Assembly (NCBI GenBank): GCA_000708835.1
Contig: DF237140.1
Coordinates: 62,001 to 126,000, forward strand
Length of the DNA: 64,000 nt
Reading direction: 5' to 3'
Origin: Klebsormidium nitens
Lineage: Eukaryota > Streptophyta > Klebsormidiophyceae > Klebsormidiales > Klebsormidiaceae
Made by a program: the position numbers and the translations under genes. The stretch's first letter is position 1, and each line of letters begins with the position of its first letter. The notes beneath the pieces were generated by a model, which saw only the letters and a program-made list of their open reading frames with translations, was not told the origin of the DNA and made no database searches. Positions 16,401 through 27,271 of the stretch are shown piece after piece.

Positions 16401-19400
16401 CGTGAACTTCACCGGGCAGACCCTTCCCGGCGGCGTCGTCACGACATGCCCAGGAACGCACTCCCTTACGTACTCTAAGGTGGGGTTTTTTTTTGGACTT
16501 TTGGATTTACGGGTTTGTGGTATATGAGTCGTTGGTTTATTGGGTTCTCAGCTTGACTCTGCGTTAACAAGATCTATTGGGCAGTCCCTTCTGGGCGGCG
16601 TTACTCGCGACGTTCACTGGAACCCCGTCCCTTACGAACTCTCAGGCAAAGAACTCTGCTCCTAGGACATTTGGAATTCGGGCACCTCTTTGATCTATCT
16701 TGATAGCGGGGTTCTCAACGTGACTCTATTCGATTCTATTATCGACTATGCCCGGTATTCTGTTCGTCCGGATAGGCCCTTCCTGACGGCGGTGTCACGG
16801 CTTGCCCGGCGAGTTACTCCCTGGCTCACTCCTACGTAAAGACCTTTTCTACTTGTTTTGAGTTCGACTCCACTCAGTGATGAGATGGTCTCGTTCCGGG
16901 CTGCGCCGCTACAACGAGACCGGTGTTTCGCTGCCCGGCCTGTTTTCGAAAAAGACTTTAGAACTCATTCTCACCTCGGCTGTGCCCGGTGATGGAATCT
17001 GCCGGGAAGGCGGTCCCGAGATCCGTTGGGAACCACTCCGTTACCTGATTTGCAAAAGGATGATCCCAAGTATGTCATCTCTTTCCCTTTCTTGGTGATG
17101 ATTACCCGCGACTCGCGTCTTGCACGGTTGTGCTTTTTGGAAATATAGCTCCTAAAAAGAATCGCGCCTTTCTTCTGGCTCCTGTCCTACATACGGAGGA
17201 GGAAGTGAGGAGCACGAAGACTCGTATTTCCTTTTGTGGAGAGAAGTTGCGGCGCCTGCCACATTTTGCTGTGCATACGAATTATGATCGACCGAATGTC
17301 TTTTCTCACTTTTTCTCAGCACCGTCCCCCACAAAATCACGCGTTTTTCATTCGACCCATGTCTTTCCCAGGTGATAGCCTTTCCAACTCGACGGGCTGC
17401 TCAGGCACCAACCGTTGATGCTTCTGCTCTCCTTTCGCGCCCAGAGCAGATCCCAAAATTGAGGGCGTTATAATCCGTGCTTCTTGACAGCTGACCACGA
17501 AAGGAACAATACCGATCCATTATACGTATATCGTACGTCTCACATAGCGATTTGTTCCTTCCCGCAGATCAACCGTCACGCGTATTTCGAGTGCACGGCC
17601 GTGAAAGACCCCAAAAACGCGTCCATCACTCTGTTCTACCCGGGAGCCATCGAACTTGACACCGACAACGACACCGTGGTCTCACAGCTGCCGTTCCATG
17701 TAAGCCGCGTTCCCCTCGGTCTCGTTCACCTCCGTGTTTCATTGTAACCCCGCGGGGATCGACGGGTTGAAAAGCAAGCCCATCTTGTCTCGTCGGTCGG
17801 TCTAGTCTCCGTTTCGTTAGAACCTCTGGGGTCTCTCGACCAGTTCTGAGAAACATACCATCTTGTTTCGTCGGTCGGTCCAGATTTCCGTTTTGTCAAG
17901 ATCCCTTGTGGTCTTTTGGCCTCAAAGAAAACCCTTTAATCTCATCTTATACGCCGCTTCAGTTGGTTAGCTCTGCCCGGCAACATCGCCGACGTTTAAA
18001 GCAGACTCCATTTGAGTGCCTATCTGTAACTCTTCTGCGGCAGGAGCTGACTTCATAAGTCTTTTGCAATCAGCGGCCATCATGGAAACAGTCTTACCCA
18101 GTCTCTTCTGCATCTTGTTGAATCCCTGCCCATCTCCGTAGAATTGTACGAGACCTTCTCGGCCTCTTGCCTTCTCCGCGCCTTCTCCCACTCGGAACTG
18201 AACTGAACGAAAACTCACCCGTAGAGCACCTCGGTTTGACCCGAAATCCTGTACGTTTCAGAAATGGGTTTTGAGCTTTTCGTAGAGATAAAAACTCTGC
18301 TAGCTACTGCAATTTTTCAACTTCTCAAAAGTTCGTCTTTCCCTCTGGATAGCTACAATCTTTCGAATCCTGATAATGTTGTTCTCTTTTACAGGGTCAC
18401 TTGGCAATTACGCCTGACGAGCAGTTTTTGACGGTCATCGACTCTCCGGACCGGATTGTGAACATCGTCCAGATTACGCCCATCGGCCAAGAGGACCTCT
18501 ACTTCTCGGTCCCCCTGAATGACACCCCCGGCGAAGGCACCCCGGCCTTCTACCCGAAAGTGAGCCCAAAAGCGTTCCGTCTGCTTTGCTCTCAAAGAGT
18601 TGCTGACTGGTGCAAACTCCGCCTCCCTCTCTACGTGACCCTTGTTTCAACTTCCAGCCTTGTTCTCCTATTTCAACGTTTCCTCTGGAAAGGCTGCTTC
18701 TTTTGGAGGGTTGGTCATTCCTTATCGGCTTGCTGTTCCCAAGGTATCGAACTTTTCAAATGAAGGGTAAAGCCCAGAGCAAACGCTCAAAACTTGTCTT
18801 TCTCTCGCCCATCCCTTCGCTGTTTGAACCTGGATTTCAAAAACTGCATCTACGCATTTTGAGATGGATCTTCTGAATGATACGAAGACAAGCAAACAAG
18901 ACCCTTCCTTACGTTTCTATTCCGTCGGTCAGATTTTCCGCTCATTAAGCATCTACCGCTTTCCTTGGCACTCGTTAGGCAAGAGTGATTCCCCTGTTCC
19001 ATGGCAGTCATTTATTGTTGGCACTCCCTACGTTGGAGTTGCTCACTGGAATGTGGGGTGAAATGCCCCAAAACCCGAAGTCCTCGACCCCACAATCTTC
19101 AGGGTGTAGTACCATGAACTCAACCTGAACTTAACCCCAACTTAATTCTGCAGGGCTCTTTCTTCATCATGGCGATCCCCATACTCAACTCCCCCAAGAT
19201 GGCCATCATCGACTTTAACCTCGTCATTAAATGCGGCGACAACTGCACTGACCCGGGGCAAACCATCAAGTACGTTGACGTGGGTAACCAAAACCCGCCG
19301 GGCCAACCCAACGCGCTAACCACCTCCCGGAGCGTCGACGCCGGTTACGCTTACATCTGCACTCCGGCGAACTATGACCAGGGTATTGGCTGCTATAACC

Positions 19401-19615
19401 CGATCAACGACACCACGATTTTCATCGGTGGTGCCCGTAACCCGATTCGTAACCCTGCCCGGGTCTACTTCGCCCCGGGCGTGTTGGCGGGCGCCCCGGA
19501 CTCGAACGTGAACGCGTACTTTAACTGCTCGAGCGCCCCGACCACGCTCGGGAACTATCCCAAGTCGATCGCGCCGGTGGTTAACCAGACCTTGGTCAAG
19601 AGCGCTCAGCCTTAA
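13427..19615 (+). CDS. Secreted beta-propeller-like (YVTN-type) protein, 7 exons
   Basis: Exons: 13427-13567, 14630-14902, 15749-15881, 16307-16479, 17568-17699, 18395-18559, 19154-19615; phases join to 492 aa. Signal peptide about 1-24 (LVSCLLVASQLADA). The rest reads as repeated beta strands with propeller-like phrases such as DGVYVIDTKTQTLVQRIPVE, GAYILDLDAQ, FLTVIDSPDRIVNIVQI and MAIIDFNLVI, roughly 35-60 residues apart, and several N-x-S/T glycosylation sites. The last about 100 residues are Cys/Asn/Pro-rich and may form a separate C-terminal piece. Role unknown; an extracellular or wall-associated binding protein is inference. I cannot name a family with certainty; the YVTN/WD-like propeller fold is suggested from strand pattern only. 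Introns 4 and 5 contain tandem repeats. Confidence 0.78.
14529..14612. repeat. 17-bp minisatellite in intron 1 of the propeller gene
   Basis: About five units of ctctggtcttaacccgc with small variations, lying just upstream of the exon 2 acceptor and ending in a pyrimidine tract that leads into the CAG at 14627-14629. Confidence 0.85.
16418..17060 (+). repeat. Echo of the exon 4 donor edge, propeller gene intron 4
   Basis: The last 60 bases of exon 4 (16418-16479, LPGGVVTTCPGTHSLTYSK) recur at 16582-16646, 16773-16841 and, more weakly, near 16924 and 16988-17050. A shared intron phrase 'gttctcarcttgactct' occurs near 16537 and 16702, confirming a period of about 165-190 bp. The copies carry indels and stops. 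Confidence 0.75.
17705..17940. repeat. 78-bp tandem repeat in intron 5 of the propeller gene
   Basis: Three units of about 78 bp follow the exon 5 donor at once; the phrase catcttgtytcgtcggtcgg recurs at 17781 and 17859 and the phrase ctccgtttcgttagaacc has relatives at 17727, 17805 and 17883. Confidence 0.75.
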
Positions 19616-20898
19616 GCGAAGCTAAGGGACGGTTAACGAGACCTTAGTTAAGAGCGCTTAACTGTAGCATATGCAAAAGCCACTGAGATTCCATAAAGTA
19701 TCTCTTACGTCTAGAGTCGTCAACTAACTAGTGTTGATTTACGGGAAGAGACCAGCACCATGATACGCGGGTTTCAATCGCATAGGTGCAGTCTTAAGTT
19801 TGCTGCATCGGACTGAAGAGAAGCCAACTTAGTCGCTGGCCGGCACGCCTTCTTGGACGTTTGGATCGTTAGAGTTGCCTCTGGCTTGAAGGCTTTGTGC
19901 AAGTTGAGCTGCTTATTTTTCTAATTACCGCAAAGATTTTTGTTCGACTCGCAAGCTTGATGATCGACTTCCCAAATCCTGAGCTGTTCGAAGACTGAGT
20001 CCGGGATTGCATGGCTCCCCATGCACGCATATTTAGTGATTGCCTGTCAGTGTCTAGCATGACGACGCAGCGACATGCTCCGGCAGTGACAGACGCACAG
20101 CCCGCGAAAAGTAGCACGCGGCAATTAATGAACGGTACGCTTACTTAAATGATCGGAGGTATGTTCAACTTTAGAGAATTTTCTCACTTCGAAATTGACC
20201 GCGGGACGGCCTTTCCTCGAAGACGGGTGTTGTGCACAACGCAAGAATCGAACATGGTATGCGTTATGTTGAATGACGGATGCATAAATATGCTGACTAG
20301 CCCGCTCAGTGTACCGTGACGTCTGCAAACTTGAAACAATGCTGCTGTACCGTAAGTTGGTCGCTGCCAACATGACGCACCAGATTTGGGCCCCTGCATG
20401 CAATTCGAAACGGGGATCACTGGCCGCGGCCGGGTGTCGCAAAATTGAACCATGTTCGTGCCAGTGGTTCCAGAGTTTCTGAAACCATTTAGTCAAGTAA
20501 GAGTGACAGCTAGGGGATGAATACCCCGCAACTCCACAATCGTAAATGCGAACTTTCTAGTAGATGATTATCCTCTAAGGCAATGATGCCTCGTTCAACC
20601 TTACGAACATGTACGATTTGTTGTGTCCCTGCAATTGATCCAATGGCAGTCTCCGACTTCGAATGGAATCTGACATTGGGTACTAATCTACTAGCTCTTA
20701 TGTGCATGGAGGTCGAACTGTGGGCTGCACCTGATCCAAGTGTGCGGAATCTGCGTCCTAGGCCCTGCTGAGGAATGTTGATGATCTTTTCCATTGACCA
20801 GACCCTATCTCGTTGGAGGGCACCCATGACTAATGAGTCCGGCCGCGATGCCAGAGCCCATGCCAATTATCGGCTACCCGTAAGGAACTAGGATGTGC
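19616..20898. other. Intergenic, convergent 3' ends
   Basis: Lies between the stop of the propeller gene (+) and the stop of the P450 gene (-). Shortly after the propeller stop, 'ggttaa.gagacctt.gt.aagagcgct' repeats the last coding bases (19578-19608 copied near 19631-19652). I see no gene. Confidence 0.6.
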
Positions 20899-23800
20899 TT
20901 ATTTAAAAAGCGATTCGAGTACGACGGGCAGCCCGTGTTTCGGTTTCATAGTGATGTACATGACCGGGAAGTGGCGATAGCCTGGGGCAAGCTTGAGGGA
21001 GAAGGTACGGAGGAGCTTGACTAGCACGATCTTCGCCTCCGTCATGGCGAAGTTCTGCAGGAGCAAAAGAAACATTCCTGGAGATGTCAGAAGAGGTGGT
21101 GCTTGAGCTCTCCAATATTTTTGGTGGTTGAGCGGATTGTCTAAGGAGGCGTCGAAATCGTTTGGATGACTAGCATGTAGTGATGCCAAGACAATACGGA
21201 TCGGCCTTTGCTGCGCCATAGAACGGTTCTTCAACGAAGGCGAGTAACGGTGCTGAAAGAATCATTCTGAAGAGGTTTGCTCGCTCTCGGAAAGTCGTGA
21301 CTTGCAGGCGGGAAATTCCATAGGAGTCAGCTTGGAGGCTCGACAACGCGACACGTGTTCTTCGCAGACGAGATACGTGGCTTGCGTCCACGTTGCAGCG
21401 CTGAACGAAGACCTTTCATTGATACATCGACCTCAATAAGAAAGCATGTCGTCCAAACAAAGTCCCGACTCTTGGACGGGCCGATGCAGCTATTTCTTTT
21501 TGATACTCAATTGCACAACCAGATTGTCGAGGCACAATCTGCCCGTTTGATACGTGGAGATGATATCAACGGGCGGGAAGCTTGCCTGCCCGATGCACGT
21601 CCGGGGACCGGCGGAGAAAGGGAGGAACGCGCCCGGCTGCTTCACGGCGCCGCTGATACCGTTGGCAAACCTGCAACGGAACGGAACGAACTAACTGAAT
21701 CTATACTGCAGTTCCTAGTTGTCTAATCAATCTGCTGCCTAATAACTTTCTTGCCGGTTCGATTCGCTGAAGAGTATCCCGACGGATTAATCCGTGGACC
21801 ACCTTCTGAACGGTGGGGTTCGGAAGCAATGGCACGTCAAGTCAATTCCCTTCTGGGCAACTCATCTGCTGCCCCGAACGCTTAACTCTCCTTCCAAAAG
21901 GCCGTCAAGAGGCACCAGATGCTGGAATGACAATCCCTGCGGCAAATTACAGCTTTCTGCGTCAAACCTGCCATCGGATTTCGAGTGCCCCAAGCACGGT
22001 TCCTGATCTTGGACCGTCCGATCAATAAGGGCAATGCATCGGACGGCTCAAGATCAGGAACCATGCTCGAAAACTGCGGAATCCGACCGCAAGTTTGACG
22101 CAAACAGCTGTACAAAGCTGCCCCCACACGCTTACCTCTCCGGTCGAAACTCCATCACGTCGTTCCCCCACAGGGCCTCCCTCACGTGCATGGGATAACT
22201 TACGATCGTCACCTCCGTCCCCTTCTGCAGCCTGATCCCGGCGATCTGCCACGTGGCGAGACGACACGTCAGCTTTCGTCATCTTTGCCCCCCGCACCTT
22301 GGTCTTCTGGTCAACTTACTTAATGATTCGCTCAAATTTGTCATGGGCAAAAAGCTGACGCCATATGTCGGCAACCAGAAGCACGCAGACTCCGCTGTCG
22401 AGGTCGCCTTGGAGCGTATGACGGACTGAATTTAGGCATGATATTAGAGCTTGGTATAATAAGCTCCAGCTAGGACTAAAACCCTAACACGACGATCTAC
22501 CTGTTCCGCACCCGTACCCACCCTAGCCCCCAAGCTAACCCCACCCGTCCCAGGCTGGCGAGCTTATTATACAACCCTAAAACCCTAAAACCCTGAAACC
22601 CTAAACCCTAAAATGCCGCTTATTGTTCCGAAATTAGTGGAGCGTACGTACCTCTGTATCGCGAACGACTGTCCGGCCCATCATCGGCACCGGCGGGTAG
22701 AGGCGCAGGCTCTCGTACAGGATCCCTTGCAGCAGCTTGAGTCGGGGCAGGTCTTCGAACGAGATGTCGGCCCTGCCTCCGAGAACGTCATTTATCTGCA
22801 CAAAGAGAAGGGTACATTCTCAGTTCAAGGAGCTACAGAAGTTTTGAAGTAGTGCTGCCCTTGCAAATGTACCAGACGCCTTGCAGCACCTTGAGTCGGA
22901 GAAGGTCTTCGAGAGGAATGGCGGGCCTGTCAGGGAGAACGTCGATTAACGGCACAGGAACAAAATCGGGGTTTTGAGTCCCGGATTTTTTGAAGGATAT
23001 GCAGACTCTATACTGATACAAATTGGCTTGCAGTCGCTTCAGTCGGGGACGGCCCTCGATTGGGAGGTTGAGAGTCTGGCTCGGAGAATGTCAATTATCT
23101 GCACGAGACATGTTTAGCTGTTTCAAATCGTGAGATTTCGGGGTCTCAGGATTTTGTGGCTCCTGCAATGGCACAAGATGCCTGGCAGCAGTTTGGGCCA
23201 GGGCAGGTCCTAAATGAGATGTCGCAAAACGTGCGGTGTCTGCATTGCGCAGAGACTTGAACATTGGCTACGGTCAGAACTGGAAGGGTTTGGGCTCGAG
23301 GGTATACGAGTAGCCTTAGTCGACGAGGCTACAAACAGCGAACTAAAGGCCTACGGATAGCCTACGTCAAGGCGAGTCCTCGGACTGAAATGGGCCCTGC
23401 CAGCAGTGAGGGCGTGGAGTATCTGGAAGCATTGTTTGGATTGATTTGACGAGAATTAAGCTTAACGAAGGCGTTGTATAGAAGCATACAGAAAGTCTCG
23501 CACCGGCTTGGCTGAGAACAAACTCGGATCGATGCAGTGACGAGTTTTCAGTTCTGCCCAGCCAGCAGAGACTAGGAAGGAGCGACAAACTGCAATCAGA
23601 AAAGAGAAAGGCTACAAACAAAGACGAGCCGTCCGTCCAGAACACCGACCCGAGTTCAGAAAAGCAAGACAGTCCAGATTGAACGTCCGGCTGACTCACC
23701 TCTGCGCGCGCTTTCTCAACGTATTCCGGGTGTGACGTCAGCAAGTAGACCGTCCACGTCAGCAGGACGGCCGTCGTCTCGTGCCCGGCCAGAAGGAACG

Positions 23801-26800
23801 TCATGCACTCGTCCAGCTGCAGAAGCGAAGAAAGCCAACGTTCTGAGGAGCTCTGGCATTGACTCCTTTTGCCACAAAGGCATAATCGAACACCTGGAAG
23901 CGGTGCATTCCTCTCAGGTTTTGGATGATGTCTTTTACTTTTGAATCTAAGTGGAGTGCCGAGCAGGTAAAGTATGAAGTCATGTTTTACCGCGTTCTGG
24001 TGAATCATCGGTCCTAGAGCCGCAGAAGCCAAGAAAGCCACCGTTCTGAGGAAGCCAAGAAGGCCAGCGTTCTGAGGAGCTCTAGGGTGAACCTCAACCT
24101 TCAGCTCCCCCCGCCACAAAGAAAAAAAACGGACAAGCCTAGACGCGGTGCATTGTTCTCAGATTTTGGATTCCAGGAATTTTGATTTCGACGATAAGTA
24201 GACAGCTGATGGGTAACGTACGAGATCAGCATTCCCGCTCTGTGGCAGAATGTCAGTCGTAGAGGGCCACTTTCTATCTTCGAAATGCGATTTTGCGAAT
24301 CAGAAGACCGACCCCGCTGCGGCCGACGCAAAGCCAGCAGAGACGAGAAACCAGTGTCACGGATCACGAGCAACTGAGATCAGTGAAGACCAGCATTCAA
24401 GGTCACCAGAATCAAAAAGTGACGTCATCAGGGGCGAGAGAGTGACGTCATCAGCTGCTCGTCGCTCTGGCGGCCTCTCCCGGCCAATCTTGTCACCAAA
24501 CGCAAGTAAGCGACATCACTCGAAATCAGCAATTGATTCCAACAGAAGTCAGAAAGAGACGTCATTGAAGACGAGAAAGTGACGTCACCAGCTGCTCATC
24601 GCTCATGACGGACTCCCCCTGCTCGTCCTGCCCCACCAGCATCATTCCCAGGAGGTCACGTGGCTTCTCGGCGGCCCTGCCACGTGTCTCCCGCCGCGAC
24701 TTGATCAGCCGCATGCCGAGAGCCCGCAGCTCCTTCTCACGTCTCTTGGCTTTCCGGTTTTCGGAGGTAGGGAGCAGCCTGCAATGCGTATTGGGAACTG
24801 TGTGAGTGATGAGCCAGAAGACTGGTGTGTGAACGCGACAGTGGTACAGGATTGTCGTACTTGGAGTGCCCGCAGATCCTTTCGCGTCCTTTGGCTTTCC
24901 AGTTATCGGCTGTTAGGAATACGCTGCAAGAAGGCAATTTTACGTACGTGTTCTGAAACGATGTGTTTCTTGATGCTCTACTGCGGCGAGGTAGGGAGGA
25001 GGCTGTGTAACAGTGTGCGATTTGCATCGTGAAAGAGAAAAGCGGTGTGACTCCGTTCGCGCCTTTTGACGCTCTTGTTAACACGGGCTTGGAGCACCCT
25101 GCAATGCGACGGGAACCTGCGTAATCAAGGAGTCACAAGGCTGCTGTATGGTCGAGAGACAGGTACGGATGGTCACAAGTCGAGTGCGCTGCTCCCTCTC
25201 GCGTCCCTTGACGCTCAAATTTTTCCATGTAGACACCCGGCTGCAGTGCATATAAAGAAGCTGCGTAAATGAAACGACGAAAAGCTGTTGTTCGCTCGTT
25301 CTATCGGCAGGTTTTTTATCCTTTCCTTTGACCAGCCAGCACAGCATTCTAGATGCTTTTTAGGTTCACTGTTCCCCTTCAGTATCCCGTCACTGAGGAG
25401 TCCCTTCCTATCGAAGTACCTCTTCGTCAGAAACATGGGCTCTCGTTTCGGCCACGACCTCCCATCTAATGCTTCACGACAGTACCAAAACACAAAAGCA
25501 TATATTGTCGAGTTGGAGGAGAGTGGACAACAATATCCAGGGCGCATGAAGGTGTGGCCAGCCTTTTGACTGCTCTCAAAACTCAAATGAAGAAAATGTG
25601 GGAGCCTCGGTCGAAATTACGAGAACGATACAGGCCTTTGTAATGAAGAACCTCCTCTCACCGAACTGCAGGTTGCGGAAAAGTGCCCGATAAAAACAAG
25701 AAGAGGGAACAGTCCCGTTGAGAAAAGAGAAGCATCTGGCATCACTTACTCGTATCCTGGAATAAGAGACCAGCCCTCCATGATCCCCGCAACCTTGTCT
25801 TCAATCAGCTTGCTCAGTCCACCATACAGTTCGTCGGCAGCTTTCCCAGATGCCACATCTTCGGACCCAAAGGCGGCTCTCCCAATGACGTCTAGTGTCA
25901 ATTTCGAAAACTCCAGAAGCATTTCTAGCTCCTGGGTGCCCCCCTGAATCGTTTGACACCAACGATCGGCGGCCTCATTGGTGCACTTGATCATGATTTC
26001 GCTCATGGCCTGCAGAGCGAAAGTGGTATCATTGAATGGTATCATTGAAAAGTGATGCTGAGCTTTGATAGGCGCAAGGAGACTTTCCGCGAAAGTCCTG
26101 TGCTTGTTCTACGTACAGATTGACATGCCTCTTGAAGGTGGTGCTAAAATAGAAATCAATCAAACTGAATCTGCTCTCCTGGGCTTTCAGATTCAAAGTC
26201 CCAGCTTGCTTTCACAGTATCGCATACCCAGTAAACTACTTAAGCTAAGTGTCTGCTGGGGCAGACACTCGGGGGCTGAAGACCGCTCGTTCAGAGGGTG
26301 TCGGAATCCTTGACCAGGGGCACACAAAGAAGAAAAGATCCAAAGCAGAACTTTATTCACATCTTGCTAGCAACAAGCTTTATGTCATTCATGACACTTC
26401 TTCGCTATTGTCAATACGAATCAAGGATTTCTACCGCCCCCAAAAGCTTTGGTCATTCCCTATTTTCTGTGGCTTCTCAGAAGTGTATTACCGGTGTGGA
26501 CAGAAGAGGCAGTCACCAAAAAGTCAATTCAACAGGATTGCCTCGCTGGTGCTCACACAGGATCAGGCAGGCACGACACGCGCATACCTTGATTGCTGTG
26601 CTCGGACGCAGAGGGTTTAACGTCTTTCCAGGTTCAAAACGATAGGCCTTGACAGGGGCAAGCTATCACTAACTTTTGTAAGGACTACAAAAGAGGTGAT
26701 GCTCGATGCACCATGGTGTCCTTGCCTTGATTTCCTTGTGATTGAACGCGGGGTTGATCATCCTCCTCTGCCGCTCCCACAGCGGCCCCTCCGCAAACAC

Positions 26801-27271
26801 GAGCCCGTTCCCCATCAAAGACAGCAGATTCTTAACATAAGCCGGCTTTTCAAAACACCCCGCTTTCGTGACCAGCACTTCTTTGATGGCGTCCGGGCTC
26901 GTTAACACCAGGTCTATATTTGGGCCCATTTGGGAGATGTGAATATCGCCATACTGTTTGATCTGCTCACGCGACTGGACGAAAAGAACCGCAGCGTATT
27001 GGGGGTCGCTTTCCTTTCGTCGCATGTGTTCCCTTATCTCAGGGAGTTGGCCGATGAACGGGCGGAAGGGCGCGCCCTTCACCCCTTGTCGTTTCAGGTT
27101 CAAGTAGATAAGATACGGTTGGAGCAGTGTCTTATTCAGACACCAAATAATAAGCGCGACGGAGAGAATGGCCAGGATAAGCCTGGCTGAGAAAGGGTGG
27201 TGTGCAAAAAGTTGAAAGCTGTGGCCAGCCCACATCGTTTCTGCGTAGTCCTCCGAGGAGTGAAACATCAT
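20899..27271 (-). CDS. Cytochrome P450, CYP72 clan, 8 exons
   Basis: Heme-thiolate monooxygenase anchored in the ER membrane. Exons (minus): 27271-26726, 26009-25750, 24778-24589, 23816-23700, 22795-22652, 22245-22136, 21670-21586, 21054-20899; joins to 535 aa. Seen: N-terminal anchor helix about 29-46, the clan's GPLWERQRRMINPAF phrase in exon 1, I-helix AGHETT (342-347), K-helix ExxR as Glu399-Arg402 (ESLR), FRPERF (453-457), and the heme loop FSAGPRTCIGQ with ligand Cys481, then NFAMTEAKIVL. Substrate unknown; the clan includes CYP709, CYP714, CYP721, CYP734 and CYP735, so hormone or fatty-acid hydroxylation are possibilities only. The open frame extends back to 27391 without an ATG, so ATG 27271 (MMFHSSED) is chosen; ATG 27235 is an alternative. 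Introns 1 and 7 have GC donors. Confidence 0.95.
21055..21585 (-). other. GC-AG intron (P450 intron 7)
   Basis: Exon 7 ends in the heme loop RTCIGQ (CAG), followed by GCAAGC; the acceptor is CTGCAG before AACTTC (NFAMTEAK). The conserved CIGQNFAM continuity fixes both boundaries, so the donor dinucleotide is GC. Confidence 0.88.
21950..22110. repeat. Long imperfect hairpin in P450 intron 6
   Basis: Arms 21950-22022 and 22038-22110 (73 bases each, mostly complementary) flank a 15-base loop. The inner 25 bases near the loop (…cctgatcttggaccgtccgat) pair almost perfectly. It lies 25 bases downstream, in transcription order, of the exon 6 donor. Candidate foldback element or small-RNA precursor. 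Confidence 0.85.
22454..22572. mobile_element. 119-bp MITE-like element with 13-bp inverted ends
   Basis: GTATAATAAGCTC at 22454-22466 is the exact inverse of GAGCTTATTATAC at 22560-22572. The interior is non-coding and pyrimidine-rich. No clear target duplication is visible. It lies in P450 intron 5. Confidence 0.6.
22573..22612. repeat. Interstitial telomere-like repeats
   Basis: Five successive units of CCCTAAA/CCCTAAAA/CCCTGAAA type directly abut the right end of the MITE-like element; another CCCTAA occurs just inside its left end near 22480. Both the Arabidopsis-type and the Chlamydomonas-type unit lengths are present. Confidence 0.85.
22652..23260 (-). repeat. Echo of the P450 exon 5 acceptor edge (three copies)
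   Basis: The first about 80 bases of exon 5 (IND.LGG..DISFEDLPRLKLLQG) with the preceding acceptor recur in intron 4. Relative to the real acceptor at 22796, copies lie near 22952 (acceptor lost), 23100 (GTGCAG|ATAA retained) and 23243 (TGCAG retained, exon part strongly diverged). Period is 141-156 bp and similarity falls with distance. Confidence 0.85.
23825..24200. repeat. About 200-bp tandem repeat in P450 intron 3
   Basis: The block 'gaagccaagaaagccaccgttctgagg' with the following 'gagctctgg…ggtgcattcctctcagRttttgga' occurs at 23825-23930 and again at 24012-24170, with an extra short copy at 24050. Non-coding. Confidence 0.7.
24396..25230 (-). repeat. Echoes on both sides of P450 exon 3
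   Basis: Downstream of the real donor (24588), 'gtgacgtca..agctgctcg/atcgct' recurs near 24440-24470 and partly near 24403. Upstream of the acceptor (24779), the phrase for the exon start (ctcttggctttccggtt...gcaatgcg in plus sense) recurs near 24885, 24990, 25060-25110 and 25195. The copies are degraded. Confidence 0.65.
26010..26725 (-). other. GC-AG intron (P450 intron 1)
   Basis: Exon 1 must end AATCAAG to continue NHKEIK into AMSEIM; the next bases are GCAAGG, a GC donor in otherwise strong context, and the intron ends CTCTGCAG. No GT gives the same protein continuity. Confidence 0.82.

Noticed and set aside
22454-22572. Full transposon encoding a transposase
   Set aside because: Only 119 bp between the inverted ends, no coding capacity; at most a MITE.
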